DNA from: Gammaproteobacteria bacterium
GTDB taxonomy: Bacteria > Pseudomonadota > Gammaproteobacteria > HK1
Length of the DNA: 60,416 bases
Assembly: GCA_022824305.1 (NCBI GenBank)
Contig: JAJEAD010000043.1
Location: 1-60,416 of the forward strand
Reading direction: 5' to 3'
Made by a program: the position numbers and the translations under genes. Within the stretch, counting starts at the first letter, position 1. Each line of letters begins with the position of its first letter. This document shows positions 1 to 9,082 of the stretch, piece after piece. The notes under the pieces are model-generated. The model saw only the letters and a program-made list of their open reading frames with translations. It was not told the origin of the DNA and did not search any database.

Positions 1-2
1 AT

Positions 3-206
3 CGGAAGCGTTTCAGCGAGATCTCCGACCTGGACCTCGCGGTCGAGGGGCTGAACGGCCCGGCCGAGTTCTTCCAGGTCCTCGGCATCGCGATGAACGG
101 AACGGCGTTGCCGGTCGACGTCGTCGAGCTGGAGAAGCTCCCGGCGGACGTCGCCGAACGCATCCGCAAGCGAGGCGCGCTGGTTCATGAGCGAAGCGAT
201 TCCTGA
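3..206 (+). CDS. Nucleotidyltransferase-domain protein (MNT-type antitoxin), 5' truncated
   Basis: Only the last 67 codons lie in the window; the start and the Gly-Ser motif expected of this fold would be upstream. What is visible is SDLDLAVEG, fitting the metal-binding Asp pair of Pol-beta-fold minimal nucleotidyltransferases, followed by a strand VDVVEL that could carry the third acidic residue. The stop overlaps the start of the next gene by 20 nt, so the two are translated together. In known MNT/HEPN pairs the nucleotidyltransferase modifies and silences the HEPN RNase; by analogy this is the antitoxin. Function is inferred from motif and pairing. Confidence 0.7.
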   Translation, partial: RKRFSEISDLDLAVEGLNGPAEFFQVLGIAMNGTALPVDVVELEKLPADVAERIRKRGALVHERSDS

Positions 207-669
207 GCTCGTCGCCCTGATTGGGGCGCACCGCCGGCGGCTCGAGGCCGTCTACCGGTCGATGGAGAGCGCCCTCGACGGTGAGATCGTGCAGCTCGGA
301 AAGACGCCGATGTCGGCGCTCATTGTCGCGGGGTTGCTGGAGAACTACTACACCTGCCTGGAGACGATCTACCTGCGCATCTCGCAGTCGTTCGAGAACA
401 AGCTGGATCCCGCTCGCTGGCCCAACGATCTGCTGCAGAAGATGACCCTGGAGATCGAGGGCGTCAGGACGGCGGCGGTGTCGGAGGAGACGTTCTCCTC
501 GCTGTTCGAGCTGCTGAAGTTCCGGCACTTCAAACGCTACTACTTCGAGCTGGAGTACGACTGGGATCGCCTGGACTTTCTGGTGACGAAGCTCCGTCAG
601 GTCCATCCTCTGGTCACACGGGATCTGGAACGGTTCGTGCGTTTCGCGAGCGCGCTGGCTCAGCCTTGA
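187..669 (+). CDS. HepT-like HEPN-fold protein, probable RNase toxin
   Basis: This is a 160-residue all-helical protein. It carries FRHFKRYYFELEYDW near residues 117-131, which resembles the RH..R.xY signature of HepT-like proteins paired with nucleotidyltransferases. Strict HEPN RNases use R-x4-6-H; here the second basic motif has Tyr (KRYY) where His is common, so catalytic competence is uncertain. It starts 20 nt before the stop of the nucleotidyltransferase gene, the usual layout of this toxin-antitoxin type. The expected role is cleavage of RNA unless silenced by its partner. Confidence 0.7.
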   Translation: MSEAIPELVALIGAHRRRLEAVYRSMESALDGEIVQLGKTPMSALIVAGLLENYYTCLETIYLRISQSFENKLDPARWPNDLLQKMTLEIEGVRTAAVSEETFSSLFELLKFRHFKRYYFELEYDWDRLDFLVTKLRQVHPLVTRDLERFVRFASALAQP

Positions 670-885
670 GCGCGAGGCACCGCGCCATGGAGCCCGGCCC
701 GCCCGGATGGGAGCGGCTCCGCCACCATTCCATCTTCAGGCCCCATCGTCGGTGAAAGCTCGGCAGCCGCGAGAGCACATTTCTGCGGGCGTCGCCGCAG
801 GTCCGGGCGCCGGCTCGCAGGTGGGCGATCTCCACGCTCTGATGCGACGCTACGGGGATTTCGTAACGCACGCCAGGGAAGGTAA

Positions 886-1443
886 CTACATCAGGGGCAT
901 CCCGAAGAGCGCGCCGTGAAAGCGCACCAGGATCCCGGCGACGAGCAGCCCTCCGACCACCGCCGCGGCGTCCATGGCGAAGCGCGGCGCGGGTTCGGGC
1001 GGCGGGTTCTTTCCGCGCGCGATCGCGCTCACCAGCTCCACCAGCGCGAATATTGCGAAGCCGCCGAAGAGAACGACGGAGCGCGCCTCGCCGTTGGCGA
1101 GGAGGTGGACGAGAGCCCACAGAAGCAGGCCGATGAGCATGGGATGGCGCACCCGCGCGCGAATGTGAGTGGGCATGTTGGCGGCGGCGAAGAGCACCAG
1201 CGCGATCGGCACCACCGTGAACGCGGCGTGCCGTCCCCAGAGCGGTGCTGCGTACCACGCTTCCCGCGGCGCGCTCGAGAAGCCCCAGATGATGATTCCC
1301 AGGGAGACCAGCGCGATCGCCCCGAACACGCCGCGGTAGGGCTTCTCCCCCAGCCGCTCCACCAGGGCGAGGCGCAGCTTCGGGGCGCTCGGTATCAGGT
1401 GGAGGGCGAGGAACAGGATGAGACCGGCTACGAGTACGTTCAT
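886..1443 (-). CDS. nnrU: NnrU family integral membrane protein
   Basis: The 185-residue protein has five or six hydrophobic segments, e.g. LVAGLILFLALHLIPSAP at the N-terminus, GAIALVSLGIIIWGF, FTVVPIALVLFAAA and LIGLLLWALVHLLA. The RVRHPMLIGLLLWALVHLL stretch is typical of NnrU, a membrane protein first linked to nitrite/NO reduction and related to isoprenylcysteine-methyltransferase-like membrane folds. No nitrite or NO reductase gene is nearby, so a denitrification role is not supported by context. It stands alone, divergent from the SDR gene. Length is normal for the family. Confidence 0.8.
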   Translation of the reverse strand: MNVLVAGLILFLALHLIPSAPKLRLALVERLGEKPYRGVFGAIALVSLGIIIWGFSSAPREAWYAAPLWGRHAAFTVVPIALVLFAAANMPTHIRARVRHPMLIGLLLWALVHLLANGEARSVVLFGGFAIFALVELVSAIARGKNPPPEPAPRFAMDAAAVVGGLLVAGILVRFHGALFGMPLM

Positions 1444-1672
1444 GGCGTTGCTCCGGGCGGGGATCCCGGATCATGCGGGGTTCCGGCGCGGACGCAAGTC
1501 TCGCGACTGGCCCGCGTTCTCCGCCTCCTTCATTAGTGGAGACAATGCATCCGAGTCGCTTGGATTGCATATGGTCACTATAGCTTTAGTTCCGGAAGAT
1601 ACATGGACTACAGTCTGCCGGCCGGCGGGTTTCGGCGCCGCGAAAGAAGCACTGGAGGAGCACGAGGCAACG

Positions 1673-2497
1673 ATGGGAACGCTCGACGGAAAGGTGGCTC
1701 TGGTAACCGGCTCGGGTCGCGGCATCGGCCGGGCGATCGCCTGCAAGCTCGCATCGGAGGGAGCGCGGCTGGTGGTGAACGACCTGGACGAGGGGCCGGC
1801 CCGGGACACCATCGCCCGCATCAACGACATGGGCTCGCAGGCAGTGTCCTGCGTGGGAGACGTCACCGCCGCCGACTTCGGCGAGCGCTTCGTGAACCTG
1901 GCGGTGGAAACCTTCGGCACGCCCGACATCATCGTCAACAACGCCGGCTACACCTGGGACAACGTCATCCAGAAGATGAGCGACGAGCAGTTCCAGGCCG
2001 TAATCGATGTGCACCTTGCGGCTCCGTTCCGGATCCTTCGCGCGGCGGCGGGACCGATCCGCGCGGCGGCCAAGCAGGAGGCGGCGCAGCGGAAGGCGGT
2101 CTGCCGCAAGGTCGTCAACATCTCCTCGGTCTCGGGGGTGTACGGCAACGCCGGACAGGCCAACTACTCGAGCGGGAAGCTTGGCGTGGTCGGTCTCACC
2201 AAGACGCTGGCGAAGGAATGGGGCCGCTATCGGGTCACCGTGAACGCGGTCGCCTTCGGCCTCGTGCACACCCGGCTCACCCAGGCTCTCGAGAACGAAA
2301 GCGCGAGCGTCGACATCGCGGGACGGGATATCGCAGTCGGGGTGCACCGGGAGCGACTCGAAGCGATAGCGCAGACGGTGCCGCTCGGCCGGGGCGCCAC
2401 GCCGGAGGAGGCGGCCGGCGCCGTCTACCTGTTCTGCATTCCGGAGTCGGACTACGTGAGCGGGCAGCTTCTCGTCTGCGACGGAGGCGGACGCTGA
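1673..2497 (+). CDS. SDR family NAD(P)-dependent oxidoreductase (FabG/MFE-2-like)
   Basis: A 274-residue classical short-chain dehydrogenase. Visible features: cofactor motif TGSGRGIG (12-19), NNAG (89-92), catalytic Tyr165 and Lys169 in YSSGK after the SSVSG serine, and a C-terminal YVSGQLLVCDGG typical of FabG-like enzymes. The frame is open upstream to 1418, but ATG 1673 follows a GGAGGAG ribosome site and starts directly before the Rossmann strand. Its stop overlaps the MaoC start (TGATG), so the two are coupled. Together they resemble the 3-hydroxyacyl-CoA dehydrogenase and enoyl-CoA hydratase 2 halves of multifunctional enzyme 2, suggesting beta-oxidation of an acyl-CoA. Substrate is unknown. 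Confidence 0.88.
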   Translation: MGTLDGKVALVTGSGRGIGRAIACKLASEGARLVVNDLDEGPARDTIARINDMGSQAVSCVGDVTAADFGERFVNLAVETFGTPDIIVNNAGYTWDNVIQKMSDEQFQAVIDVHLAAPFRILRAAAGPIRAAAKQEAAQRKAVCRKVVNISSVSGVYGNAGQANYSSGKLGVVGLTKTLAKEWGRYRVTVNAVAFGLVHTRLTQALENESASVDIAGRDIAVGVHRERLEAIAQTVPLGRGATPEEAAGAVYLFCIPESDYVSGQLLVCDGGGR

Positions 2498-3351
2498 TGG
2501 CGATCGACTACGGGCACCTGATGTCGCTCGAGAGCAGAGGCAACCGATTTCGCTACGGCGACCAGGAGACGCTGCTCTACGCGCTCGGGGTCGGGATGGG
2601 GCGGGACCCTCTCGATGACCAGGAGCTCGACTTCGTCTTCGAGCGCGGCACCCTCAAGACCGTGCCCAGCATGGCGTCCGTGCTCGCCAACGTCCGCCTC
2701 CTCGAGGACTGCGGCTGGGACTACAGCCGGGTGCTGCACGGCGAGGAAGGGCTGGTGCTCCACCGTCCGCTTCCGCCCGCGGCGGAGCTCGTCGCCGATG
2801 CGCGGGTGGTCGAGGCCTACGACAAGGGAGCGGACAAGGGCGCGCTCATCTACACGGAAACGGAGGTACGGGACGCGGCCGACGATCTGCCCCTGTTCAC
2901 CCAGACCCGCAGCATTTTCGCCCGCGGAGACGGCGGCTTCGGCGGCGCGACCGGACCCAGTCCCGCGCCGCATCCGGTCCCGAAGGGCCCGCCGGACGCG
3001 ACCTGCGTGCGGGAGACGCGTCCCGACCAGGCGCTGCTCTACCGGCTCAACGGTGACCGCAACCCCCTGCACGCGGATCCCGCGCTCGCGCAACGGGTCG
3101 GATTTCCCGTGCCCATCCTGCACGGGCTGTGCACCTACGGCATTTCCTGCGTTGCGCTCCTCGACACCGTGTGCGACCACGACCACACTCGCATCGCGGG
3201 ATTCGACGTGCGTTTTTCCGCGCCGGTCTACCCGGGCGACGTCATCACCACCGACATGTGGCTGGATGGCGACGTGGTCTCCTTCGAGTGCCGGGTGGGG
3301 GCCCGGGGCGTGCACGTCATCCGCAACGGGAAGTGCACCCTGCGTAGCTGA
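2497..3351 (+). CDS. MaoC-type (R)-specific enoyl-CoA hydratase
   Basis: This 284-residue double-hotdog protein has an N-terminal half with the FAS1-like MaoC_N pattern (DELDFVFERGTLKTVPSMA). Its C-terminal half carries the hydratase 2 motif NGDRNPLHADP (Asp187, His192 as the catalytic pair), followed by GFPVPILHGLC. That arrangement matches eukaryotic-type hydratase 2 rather than single-hotdog PhaJ. It is translationally coupled to the upstream SDR and probably hydrates a trans-2-enoyl-CoA that the SDR then oxidises. It could act on an unusual CoA ester such as a branched or steroid side chain; nothing in the window decides this. Confidence 0.87.
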   Translation: MAIDYGHLMSLESRGNRFRYGDQETLLYALGVGMGRDPLDDQELDFVFERGTLKTVPSMASVLANVRLLEDCGWDYSRVLHGEEGLVLHRPLPPAAELVADARVVEAYDKGADKGALIYTETEVRDAADDLPLFTQTRSIFARGDGGFGGATGPSPAPHPVPKGPPDATCVRETRPDQALLYRLNGDRNPLHADPALAQRVGFPVPILHGLCTYGISCVALLDTVCDHDHTRIAGFDVRFSAPVYPGDVITTDMWLDGDVVSFECRVGARGVHVIRNGKCTLRS

Positions 3352-3543
3352 GGCTTGCCCGCCGGCGGCGCCTCGGCGCCGCTCCGATCCGGACCGTCTC
3401 GGCCCGGCGGGGCGGGATGGCCGGGCTTCCGCCCTTGCCGTCTCACATGTCGGGCACTAGCCTTTAGTGCGAACCAGCTGAAGGCCGGCGGCGCACGACG
3501 TTGCGACGCGGCGGCGAGCGACAACGCAGGACGAGCCAAGACC

Positions 3544-4437
3544 ATGAGCACAGCGCAAGAGCAACTGGGCAAGGTCGAGCGGGAACCCGGATTCGTGGCC
3601 GCGCTCGACCAGAGCGGAGGCAGCACCCCGAAGGCGCTGCGCCTCTACGGCATCGAGGAGGGGGCCTGGTCGAACGAGGACGAGATGTTCTCGATCATCC
3701 ACGACATGCGCACCCGCATCATCACCAGCCCCAGCTTCAGCGGCGATCGTATCCTCGGCGCCATCCTCTTCGAGAACACCATGGACCGCGAGATCGGAGG
3801 CAGGCCTTCGGCCCGCTATCTCTGGGAAGAGAAGCGTGTCGTCCCCTTCCTCAAGGTCGACAAGGGACTGGCTCCGGAGGCCGACGGGGTGCAGCTCATG
3901 AAGCCGATGCCGGAGCTCGATGCCCTGCTCCGGCGCGCCCGGGAGAACGGCGTCTTCGGCACCAAGATGCGCTCCGTCATCAAGCTTGCGAATCCCGCCG
4001 GAATCAAGGCGAACGTGGACCAGCAGTTCGAGATCGCGCGCCGCATCCTCGCGGCGGGCCTCGTCCCCATCATCGAGCCGGAGATCGACATCCACAGCCC
4101 CGAGAAGGCCGAAGCCGAGGCGCTCCTGCGAACCGAGCTGCTGGCGCATCTGAACCGCCTCGACCCCGACGAGCGCGTGATCTTCAAGCTGACCCTGCCG
4201 GAGGAGGACGACTTCTACGCAGAGTGCGTGGGCCACCCGCGATTGCTGAAACTGGTGGCGCTCTCCGGCGGCTACACCCGCGAGGAGGCCAACGCCCGGA
4301 TGTCGCGGAACCGGGGAGTCGTCGCGAGCTTCTCGCGCGCGTTGACCGAAGGGCTGAATGCCGGCCAGAGCGAAGCCGAGTTCAACGAAATGCTCGATTC
4401 GTCGATCGAGAGCATCTTCCGGGCTTCGCAGACCTGA
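3544..4437 (+). CDS. Class I fructose-bisphosphate aldolase
   Basis: This 297-residue Schiff-base aldolase cleaves fructose-1,6-bisphosphate to dihydroxyacetone phosphate and glyceraldehyde-3-phosphate. Diagnostic stretches are AALDQSGGSTPKAL, the ILFENTMDREI segment, PFLKVDKGL, and VIFKLTLPE carrying Lys215, the likely imine-forming lysine. LVPIIEPEIDIH matches the strand holding acidic active-site residues. The frame is open from 3355, but the N-terminal extension is not family-like and ATG 3544 gives the usual length. It stands alone, with 192 nt upstream and 270 nt downstream without a supported gene. Confidence 0.9.
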   Translation: MSTAQEQLGKVEREPGFVAALDQSGGSTPKALRLYGIEEGAWSNEDEMFSIIHDMRTRIITSPSFSGDRILGAILFENTMDREIGGRPSARYLWEEKRVVPFLKVDKGLAPEADGVQLMKPMPELDALLRRARENGVFGTKMRSVIKLANPAGIKANVDQQFEIARRILAAGLVPIIEPEIDIHSPEKAEAEALLRTELLAHLNRLDPDERVIFKLTLPEEDDFYAECVGHPRLLKLVALSGGYTREEANARMSRNRGVVASFSRALTEGLNAGQSEAEFNEMLDSSIESIFRASQT

Positions 4438-4707
4438 CGCGCCTGAACCATCGCTCCCGAGCCGGTCGGCAGTCTCCGGTGATGCAAGACGGGCGGACGG
4501 TCCGGCGGCGCGCCCGATGCCCGGGGACGTGGCGCGGTCCGGCCGCGGGAGCAGGCCGCGTTGCGCGCGCGCAGGGCTTCGGGGAGTGCCGGAGAACTCA
4601 AGCCAGTGACTCGCGCGCGAGTCTGCCCGAGTGAATGCCATGGGAGGTCGGACGAGCGTGCGAGCACCTGCCCGGCATGACGCGACCGCAATTCGGAGGA
4701 TGCCGCA

Positions 4708-6048
4708 ATGCCCATGATCAGCGAAGCCACCCCGATCGCATTTGCCGATCCGCTGCCCGACGCGGTCGACGTCGTCGTGATCGGGGCCGGCGTGGTGGGC
4801 ACCACCACCAGCTACTTCCTCGCGCAGCGCGGAGTCCGGGTGCTGCTCTGCGAGAAGGGGAGAGTCGCAGGCGAGCAGTCGAGCCGCAACTGGGGCTGGG
4901 TCCGGCAGCAGGGTCGCGACTACGCCGAGCTCCCCATCATGATGGAGTCCAACCGGATCTGGCGTGGCCTGGCCGCGGAGACCGGCGAGCAGGACACCGC
5001 GTTCACCGAGTCGGGCTGCCTCTACCTCGCGGAGAGTGAGGCGAATCTCGCACGTTTCGAGTCATGGTGCGATCTGGCGAAACAGCATCAGCTCAACACC
5101 CGCATGCTCTCCGCGCGGGAAGCGGCGGCCCTCGCCCCCGGGATCGAGGGGCGCTGGATTGGCGGCATACTGACTCCGAGCGACGGTCGGGCGGAACCCC
5201 TCGTCGCGGTACCCGCGCTTGCTCGCGCCGCCCACCGGAAGGGGGTCACCGTCATCGAGGGCTGCGCGGTCCGCACCGTCGAGTCGCAGAACGGGCGGGT
5301 CAGCGCGGTGGTGACCGAGAAGGGCCGGGTGAGTACCGGCGCCGCGGTGCTCACGGGCGGCGCATGGTCGACTTACTTTGCCGCCAATTCGGGCATCGAC
5401 CTGCCACAGCTCATCGTGCGCTCGACCGCCGCGCGCACCCATCCGGACTCGGGAGGGGAGATGCCCAACGTGTCCGCTCCCGGCCTCTCGGTGCGTCGCC
5501 GCGCCGACGGCGGCTGCACCATTTCCACCGGGGACCTGGCGGAGCACTACGTCGCGCCGCGCTCGTTCAAGCACTTCACCAAGTACACCAATCTCATCAG
5601 GGCCTCGGCGCGGGACCTGCGCCTGAAGATCGGTCCGCCGGCGGACTACCCCGGCGCCTGGGGTGCGAAGAGGCGCTGGAGCGGGGACGAGACGAGTCCC
5701 TTCGAGCGCATGCGGGTGGTGAACCCGCCTCCGTCGGAGACGGTGCGCCGCCGCCTGGAGGAGCGCCTGCCGCAACGGGCCCCGCGGCTGGCCGCGCGCG
5801 GCATCGCGGAGATCTGGGCGGGCATGATCGACGTGACTCCCGATGCGGTGCCCTACCTCTGCGAGGCGGATTCGCCGCAGGGCCTCTTCATCGGTACCGG
5901 CATGAGCGGCCACGGATTCGGCTTCGGCCCCGGGGCCGGCCGCGTGCTCGCGGACCTGGTGCAGGGGCGCCCGCCGGGCTACGACCTGACGCGCTTCCGC
6001 CTCAACCGCTTCCGCGACGGCTCGAGGATCGTCCCCGGCCCCTACTGA
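4708..6048 (+). CDS. FAD-dependent oxidoreductase, DAO family (D-amino-acid/sarcosine type)
   Basis: A 446-residue protein with the FAD-binding GAGVVG motif at residues 26-31 and an ADP-ribose acidic residue in LLCEKG. It then has SSRNWGWVRQQGRD, typical of glycine/D-amino-acid oxidase-like enzymes that bind FAD covalently or tightly. The C-terminus (LFIGTGMSGHGFGFGPGAGRVLADLV) is the family's second FAD-contact segment. ATG 4708 follows a GGAGG site at good spacing. It probably oxidises an amine or amino acid. The racemase-like gene 40 nt downstream is consistent with amino- or keto-acid metabolism. Exact substrate is not readable. Confidence 0.85.
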   Translation: MPMISEATPIAFADPLPDAVDVVVIGAGVVGTTTSYFLAQRGVRVLLCEKGRVAGEQSSRNWGWVRQQGRDYAELPIMMESNRIWRGLAAETGEQDTAFTESGCLYLAESEANLARFESWCDLAKQHQLNTRMLSAREAAALAPGIEGRWIGGILTPSDGRAEPLVAVPALARAAHRKGVTVIEGCAVRTVESQNGRVSAVVTEKGRVSTGAAVLTGGAWSTYFAANSGIDLPQLIVRSTAARTHPDSGGEMPNVSAPGLSVRRRADGGCTISTGDLAEHYVAPRSFKHFTKYTNLIRASARDLRLKIGPPADYPGAWGAKRRWSGDETSPFERMRVVNPPPSETVRRRLEERLPQRAPRLAARGIAEIWAGMIDVTPDAVPYLCEADSPQGLFIGTGMSGHGFGFGPGAGRVLADLVQGRPPGYDLTRFRLNRFRDGSRIVPGPY

Positions 6049-6088
6049 ACGGCGATTCCGCCGCATGCGTAGAGCGCGAGGTGCCCCC

Positions 6089-6871
6089 ATGACCCGAGTC
6101 GCCCTTCCCACCGCCCCCTCGCCCGCGGCCGGCTGGACGCCGGAGCTCGACGAGGGTCCGCATCCTCGCGCGCAGATCGGCTACGTGCTGGTCGCGAACG
6201 CGGACCTCGCGGAGTCCGACTTCTTCGCGATGAAGCCGTCCGGAGTGGGCGTTCACTTCACTCGAGTTCCCATGCCCCGCGAGGTGAGCGTCGCGACCTT
6301 CACCGCGATGGAACGCGACCTCGCCCGCGCCGCCGCCTCCCTCATGCCCGGACGCGGCGACCTCGACGTCATCTCGTACTCGTGCACGTCGGGCACTTTC
6401 GTGATCGGGGAGGAGCGGGTCATCGCGGAGCTGCGGCGGCTGAACCCGCGCCCGAAGGCGACCACGATGCTGAGCGCCTGCGTCGCTGCGCTCGAGGCTC
6501 TCGGCGCACGCCGCGTCGCGCTCGGCACCGCCTACACCGATGACCTCACCGCGCTCGAGGTCGCGTTCCTCGCGTCGAAGGGCATCGACGTGGTGCGCGC
6601 GGAAGGGCTCGCGCTCACCAGCGACGAGGAGATGAACCGCGTCACCCCGGACTGGCTCGCCCGCTTCGCGCGTGCCGTCGACACGCCGGAGGCCGACGCG
6701 CTCTTCCTGAGCTGCGGCGCCCTGCGGGTGCTTCCCGTGATCGAGGATATCGAGGCCGCGATCGGAAAGCCGGTGGTGTTCAGCAACCAGGCGAACTTCT
6801 GGCACTGCCTGCGTCTGGCCGGTATCGAGGATCGGATCGAGGGATTCGGCCGCCTGTTGCGGGAGCTCTGA
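6089..6871 (+). CDS. Asp/Glu racemase superfamily protein (maleate isomerase/arylmalonate decarboxylase-like)
   Basis: The 260-residue protein has two cysteines in the positions used for catalysis in this fold: Cys99 in SYSCTSGTFVIG and Cys209 in FLSCGALRVLP. Maleate cis-trans isomerases and Asp/Glu racemases use two cysteines, while arylmalonate decarboxylases keep only the second, so isomerase or racemase chemistry is favoured. ATG 6089 was chosen over ATG 6065 because GAGGTG sits just before it. The gene follows the FAD oxidoreductase by 40 nt on the same strand and converges on the M24 gene. Confidence 0.8.
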   Translation: MTRVALPTAPSPAAGWTPELDEGPHPRAQIGYVLVANADLAESDFFAMKPSGVGVHFTRVPMPREVSVATFTAMERDLARAAASLMPGRGDLDVISYSCTSGTFVIGEERVIAELRRLNPRPKATTMLSACVAALEALGARRVALGTAYTDDLTALEVAFLASKGIDVVRAEGLALTSDEEMNRVTPDWLARFARAVDTPEADALFLSCGALRVLPVIEDIEAAIGKPVVFSNQANFWHCLRLAGIEDRIEGFGRLLREL

Positions 6872-6883
6872 GGGGCACCGCAG

Positions 6884-6928
6884 GCCCTTCGCCGAAGGGC
6901 GAGCCCGGCGGGCGGCACCCGGCTCGCC
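6884..6928. terminator. Hairpin cluster between convergent genes
   Basis: A perfect 7-bp hairpin, GCCCTTC-GCC-GAAGGGC, spans 6884-6900. A second stem, GCGAGCC paired with GGCTCGC, lies just after it. Both sit 13-60 nt past the racemase stop and between convergent genes, fitting a bidirectional transcription end. There is no clear U-tract on either strand, so rho-independent activity is uncertain. Confidence 0.4.
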
Positions 6929-7047
6929 TCCTCTCGCCGAACCCCGCTTGCGGACGGCGGGTCGCGGCTCCGTGAAGGCACCGGAGAGAAGCCGGACGTC
7001 CCGGCGTGACGCGGCGGGCGGAGAGGCGCCCGAACGGCGCCCGCCGC

Positions 7048-8220
7048 CTACTTGTAGAAGATCTCGCTCGGGTACTCGCTCAGCAGCTCGTAGCCGGTCT
7101 CGGTGACGCTCAGGCACTCGCTGAACACCACCCCGCCCTGGTGCGGGAACTTGAGATCCGGGATGTAGTGGAAGCACATCCCCGGCTCGAGCACCAGGGG
7201 ATCGTTCTCGTTGATGCTCATGATGCGGCCCTCGCCCCAGTCGGGCGGAAAGCCGATGCCGGTGGAGTAGCCGAGGCGGTGCTCGAAGCCGTCCGCGAAT
7301 CCCGCCTCGCGCATCACGTTGCGCCCGGCGAGGTCCACCTCGTGGGAGGTCACGCCGGCGCGGGTCGCCGCCTTCGCCGCTTCCAGCGCGTCGCGGGAGG
7401 CTTCCGCCATCCGGATCCACTTCCGGTCCGGATTGCCGACGATCACGGTGCGCGACAGCATGCAGTTGTAGCGGTTGTGGGTGCCGCCCGCCTCCATGTA
7501 CACCACGTCGTCGTCGGCGATCGGCCGCCGTCCCGCGCACTCGAAGGCGAGGCCGGCCTGCGGCCCCGCCACGAACTGGGCGGCGTGCCCCAGGTACTCG
7601 CTGCCGGCGCGGTGCAGCGCCTCGTGGGCGGCGGCGGAGACCTCGGTCTCCAGCACCCCCGGGCGCACCGCCGCAATCGCCGCCTCGAGAGAGGCGGCGC
7701 AGTAGCGTCCCGCCTCGCGCAGGTACTCGACCTCCCGGGGCGACTTGCGCCGGCGCACCGTCTCCACCAGGCCCGAGCAGTCGGGCAGGTCGTCGACGCC
7801 GAGACGGGCCACGAGCTTGCGGTAGCGCGCGGGCGAGAAGAACCACGCGTCGTTCTGGTTGCCGATGCGCCGGCCGAGCAGGCCATGGTCGCCGAGCAGC
7901 GCGTAGGTCGCCTCGTCCGGATCCTCGGTGTCGAAGTAGCCGATCACGTGCTCGAGGCAACTGTCGATCCGCGCCTTGTGGCGGGCCACTCCCCGGACCA
8001 GGAGGATCGGCGGATGGTCCAGCGGCACCACGAGGAGCTGAAAGGTGAAGTACCCCAGGCTGTGGTAGCCGGTGAGGTAGACGATGTTCTCCGGCACTGC
8101 GGTGAGCATCACCTCGATGTCCGCCGCCTCCATGTTCCGGCGCACCGCGGCGAGGCGCGCCGCGTACTCCTCGTCGCTGAAGGGCAGGGGCTCCATTCTC
8201 GCCGGGGCGTCGCTGTCCAT
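7048..8220 (-). CDS. M24 family hydrolase, creatinase/ectoine-hydrolase-like
   Basis: This 390-residue protein has the two-domain creatinase layout: an N-terminal RNase-H-like half and a C-terminal pita-bread half from about residue 165. The metal-binding aspartates of aminopeptidase M24 enzymes are lost. The first sits in VVYMEAGGTHNRYN (Asp to Glu) and the second region reads CMLSRT with no Asp, as in metal-free creatinase-type enzymes. GYSTGIGFPPDWGEG is characteristic of the ectoine hydrolase (DoeA/EutD) and creatinase branch. RBS AGGAG precedes the ATG. It is the last gene of the ABC operon at 8297-11504, suggesting it hydrolyses the imported compound. Ectoine hydrolysis is possible but unproven, because other ectoine genes are missing. 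Confidence 0.82.
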   Translation of the reverse strand: MDSDAPARMEPLPFSDEEYAARLAAVRRNMEAADIEVMLTAVPENIVYLTGYHSLGYFTFQLLVVPLDHPPILLVRGVARHKARIDSCLEHVIGYFDTEDPDEATYALLGDHGLLGRRIGNQNDAWFFSPARYRKLVARLGVDDLPDCSGLVETVRRRKSPREVEYLREAGRYCAASLEAAIAAVRPGVLETEVSAAAHEALHRAGSEYLGHAAQFVAGPQAGLAFECAGRRPIADDDVVYMEAGGTHNRYNCMLSRTVIVGNPDRKWIRMAEASRDALEAAKAATRAGVTSHEVDLAGRNVMREAGFADGFEHRLGYSTGIGFPPDWGEGRIMSINENDPLVLEPGMCFHYIPDLKFPHQGGVVFSECLSVTETGYELLSEYPSEIFYK

Positions 8221-8296
8221 GGTTTCTCCTGTCGCGATGGGGTGGCGCGGTGCGTGCCACGAAGCGCGCTATGCGTTCGGAAGTGCGATTACGCAC

Positions 8297-9082
8297 TCAG
8301 AAATAGAAGTCCGTGAATCCGGCGAGGAAGCCCTTGGTGCGTTCCTGCTGCGGGTTCTTCAGCACCTCGTCGGGCGTTCCCTGCTCGTGGATGACCCCCT
8401 CGTAGAGAAAGAGCACCTGCCGCGCGAGGTGGTAGGCGAAACCGAGCTCGTGGGTGACCACGATCATCGTCATGCCCTCGGCGCTCAGGTCGCGCATGAC
8501 GTTCAGCACCTCTCCGACCAGCTCCGGGTCGAGGGAGGAGGTGATCTCGTCGAAGAGCATCACGTCGGGCTTCATCGCGAGCGCCCGTGCGATCGCGACC
8601 CGCTGCTGCTGTCCGCCCGAGAGGCGCGACGGGTACTGGTCCGCCTTGTCGAGGAGCCCGACCTTGGTGAGGTTCTCTCTCGCGCGCTCCGTCGCCTCCT
8701 CCCTGCCGGTGCGGAGCACCGTGACCGGTCCTTCCATGACGTTCTGCATCACCGTCATGTGGGGAAAGAGGTTGAACTGCTGGAAGACCATGCCGACGTG
8801 GGTGCGCAGTCCCACCAGCTCGCGTTCCTCGTAGGCGTAGGTGGGCGCCCCGTCCCGCGCGCCCGACTCGCGACCCACGACCTTGCCCATCAGCTCGATG
8901 CGTCCCGCGCTCGGGTACTCCATGAAGTTCAGGCAACGCAGGAAGGTGCTCTTGCCCGAACCGCTCGAGCCGATCATGCAGACCATTTCGCCGCGCTGCA
9001 CTTCGAGGTCCACGCCGCGCAGCACGTGGTGGTCCCCGAAGTACTTGTGCAGGGAGCTGACCCTGAGGATCGCTTCACTCAC
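8297..9082 (-). CDS. Polar amino-acid ABC transporter ATPase
   Basis: A 261-residue ABC ATPase with Walker A GSSGSGKST (about 38-46), Q-loop [11 protein letters not shown], signature LSGGQQQR, Walker B VMLFDEITS and H-loop VVTHELGF. These match the GlnQ/HisP/EhuA type. The start is GTG 9082, whose GTGA overlaps the stop of the upstream permease, so translation is coupled. The track of membrane, ATPase and hydrolase genes shows it energises the two permeases encoded at 9079-10555. An insertion around residues 75-90 (VVGRESGARDG) lengthens the region after the first strands compared with GlnQ. Confidence 0.92.
   Translation of the reverse strand: MSEAILRVSSLHKYFGDHHVLRGVDLEVQRGEMVCMIGSSGSGKSTFLRCLNFMEYPSAGRIELMGKVVGRESGARDGAPTYAYEERELVGLRTHVGMVFQQFNLFPHMTVMQNVMEGPVTVLRTGREEATERARENLTKVGLLDKADQYPSRLSGGQQQRVAIARALAMKPDVMLFDEITSSLDPELVGEVLNVMRDLSAEGMTMIVVTHELGFAYHLARQVLFLYEGVIHEQGTPDEVLKNPQQERTKGFLAGFTDFYF

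Noticed and set aside
886..1443. Denitrification locus marked by NnrU
   Set aside because: No nitrite or nitric-oxide reductase, nor Nnr regulator, is in the window.
6002..8296. 764-codon minus-strand open frame
   Set aside because: It runs out of frame through the M24 gene and antisense to the racemase; arginine/glycine-rich composition and no motif.
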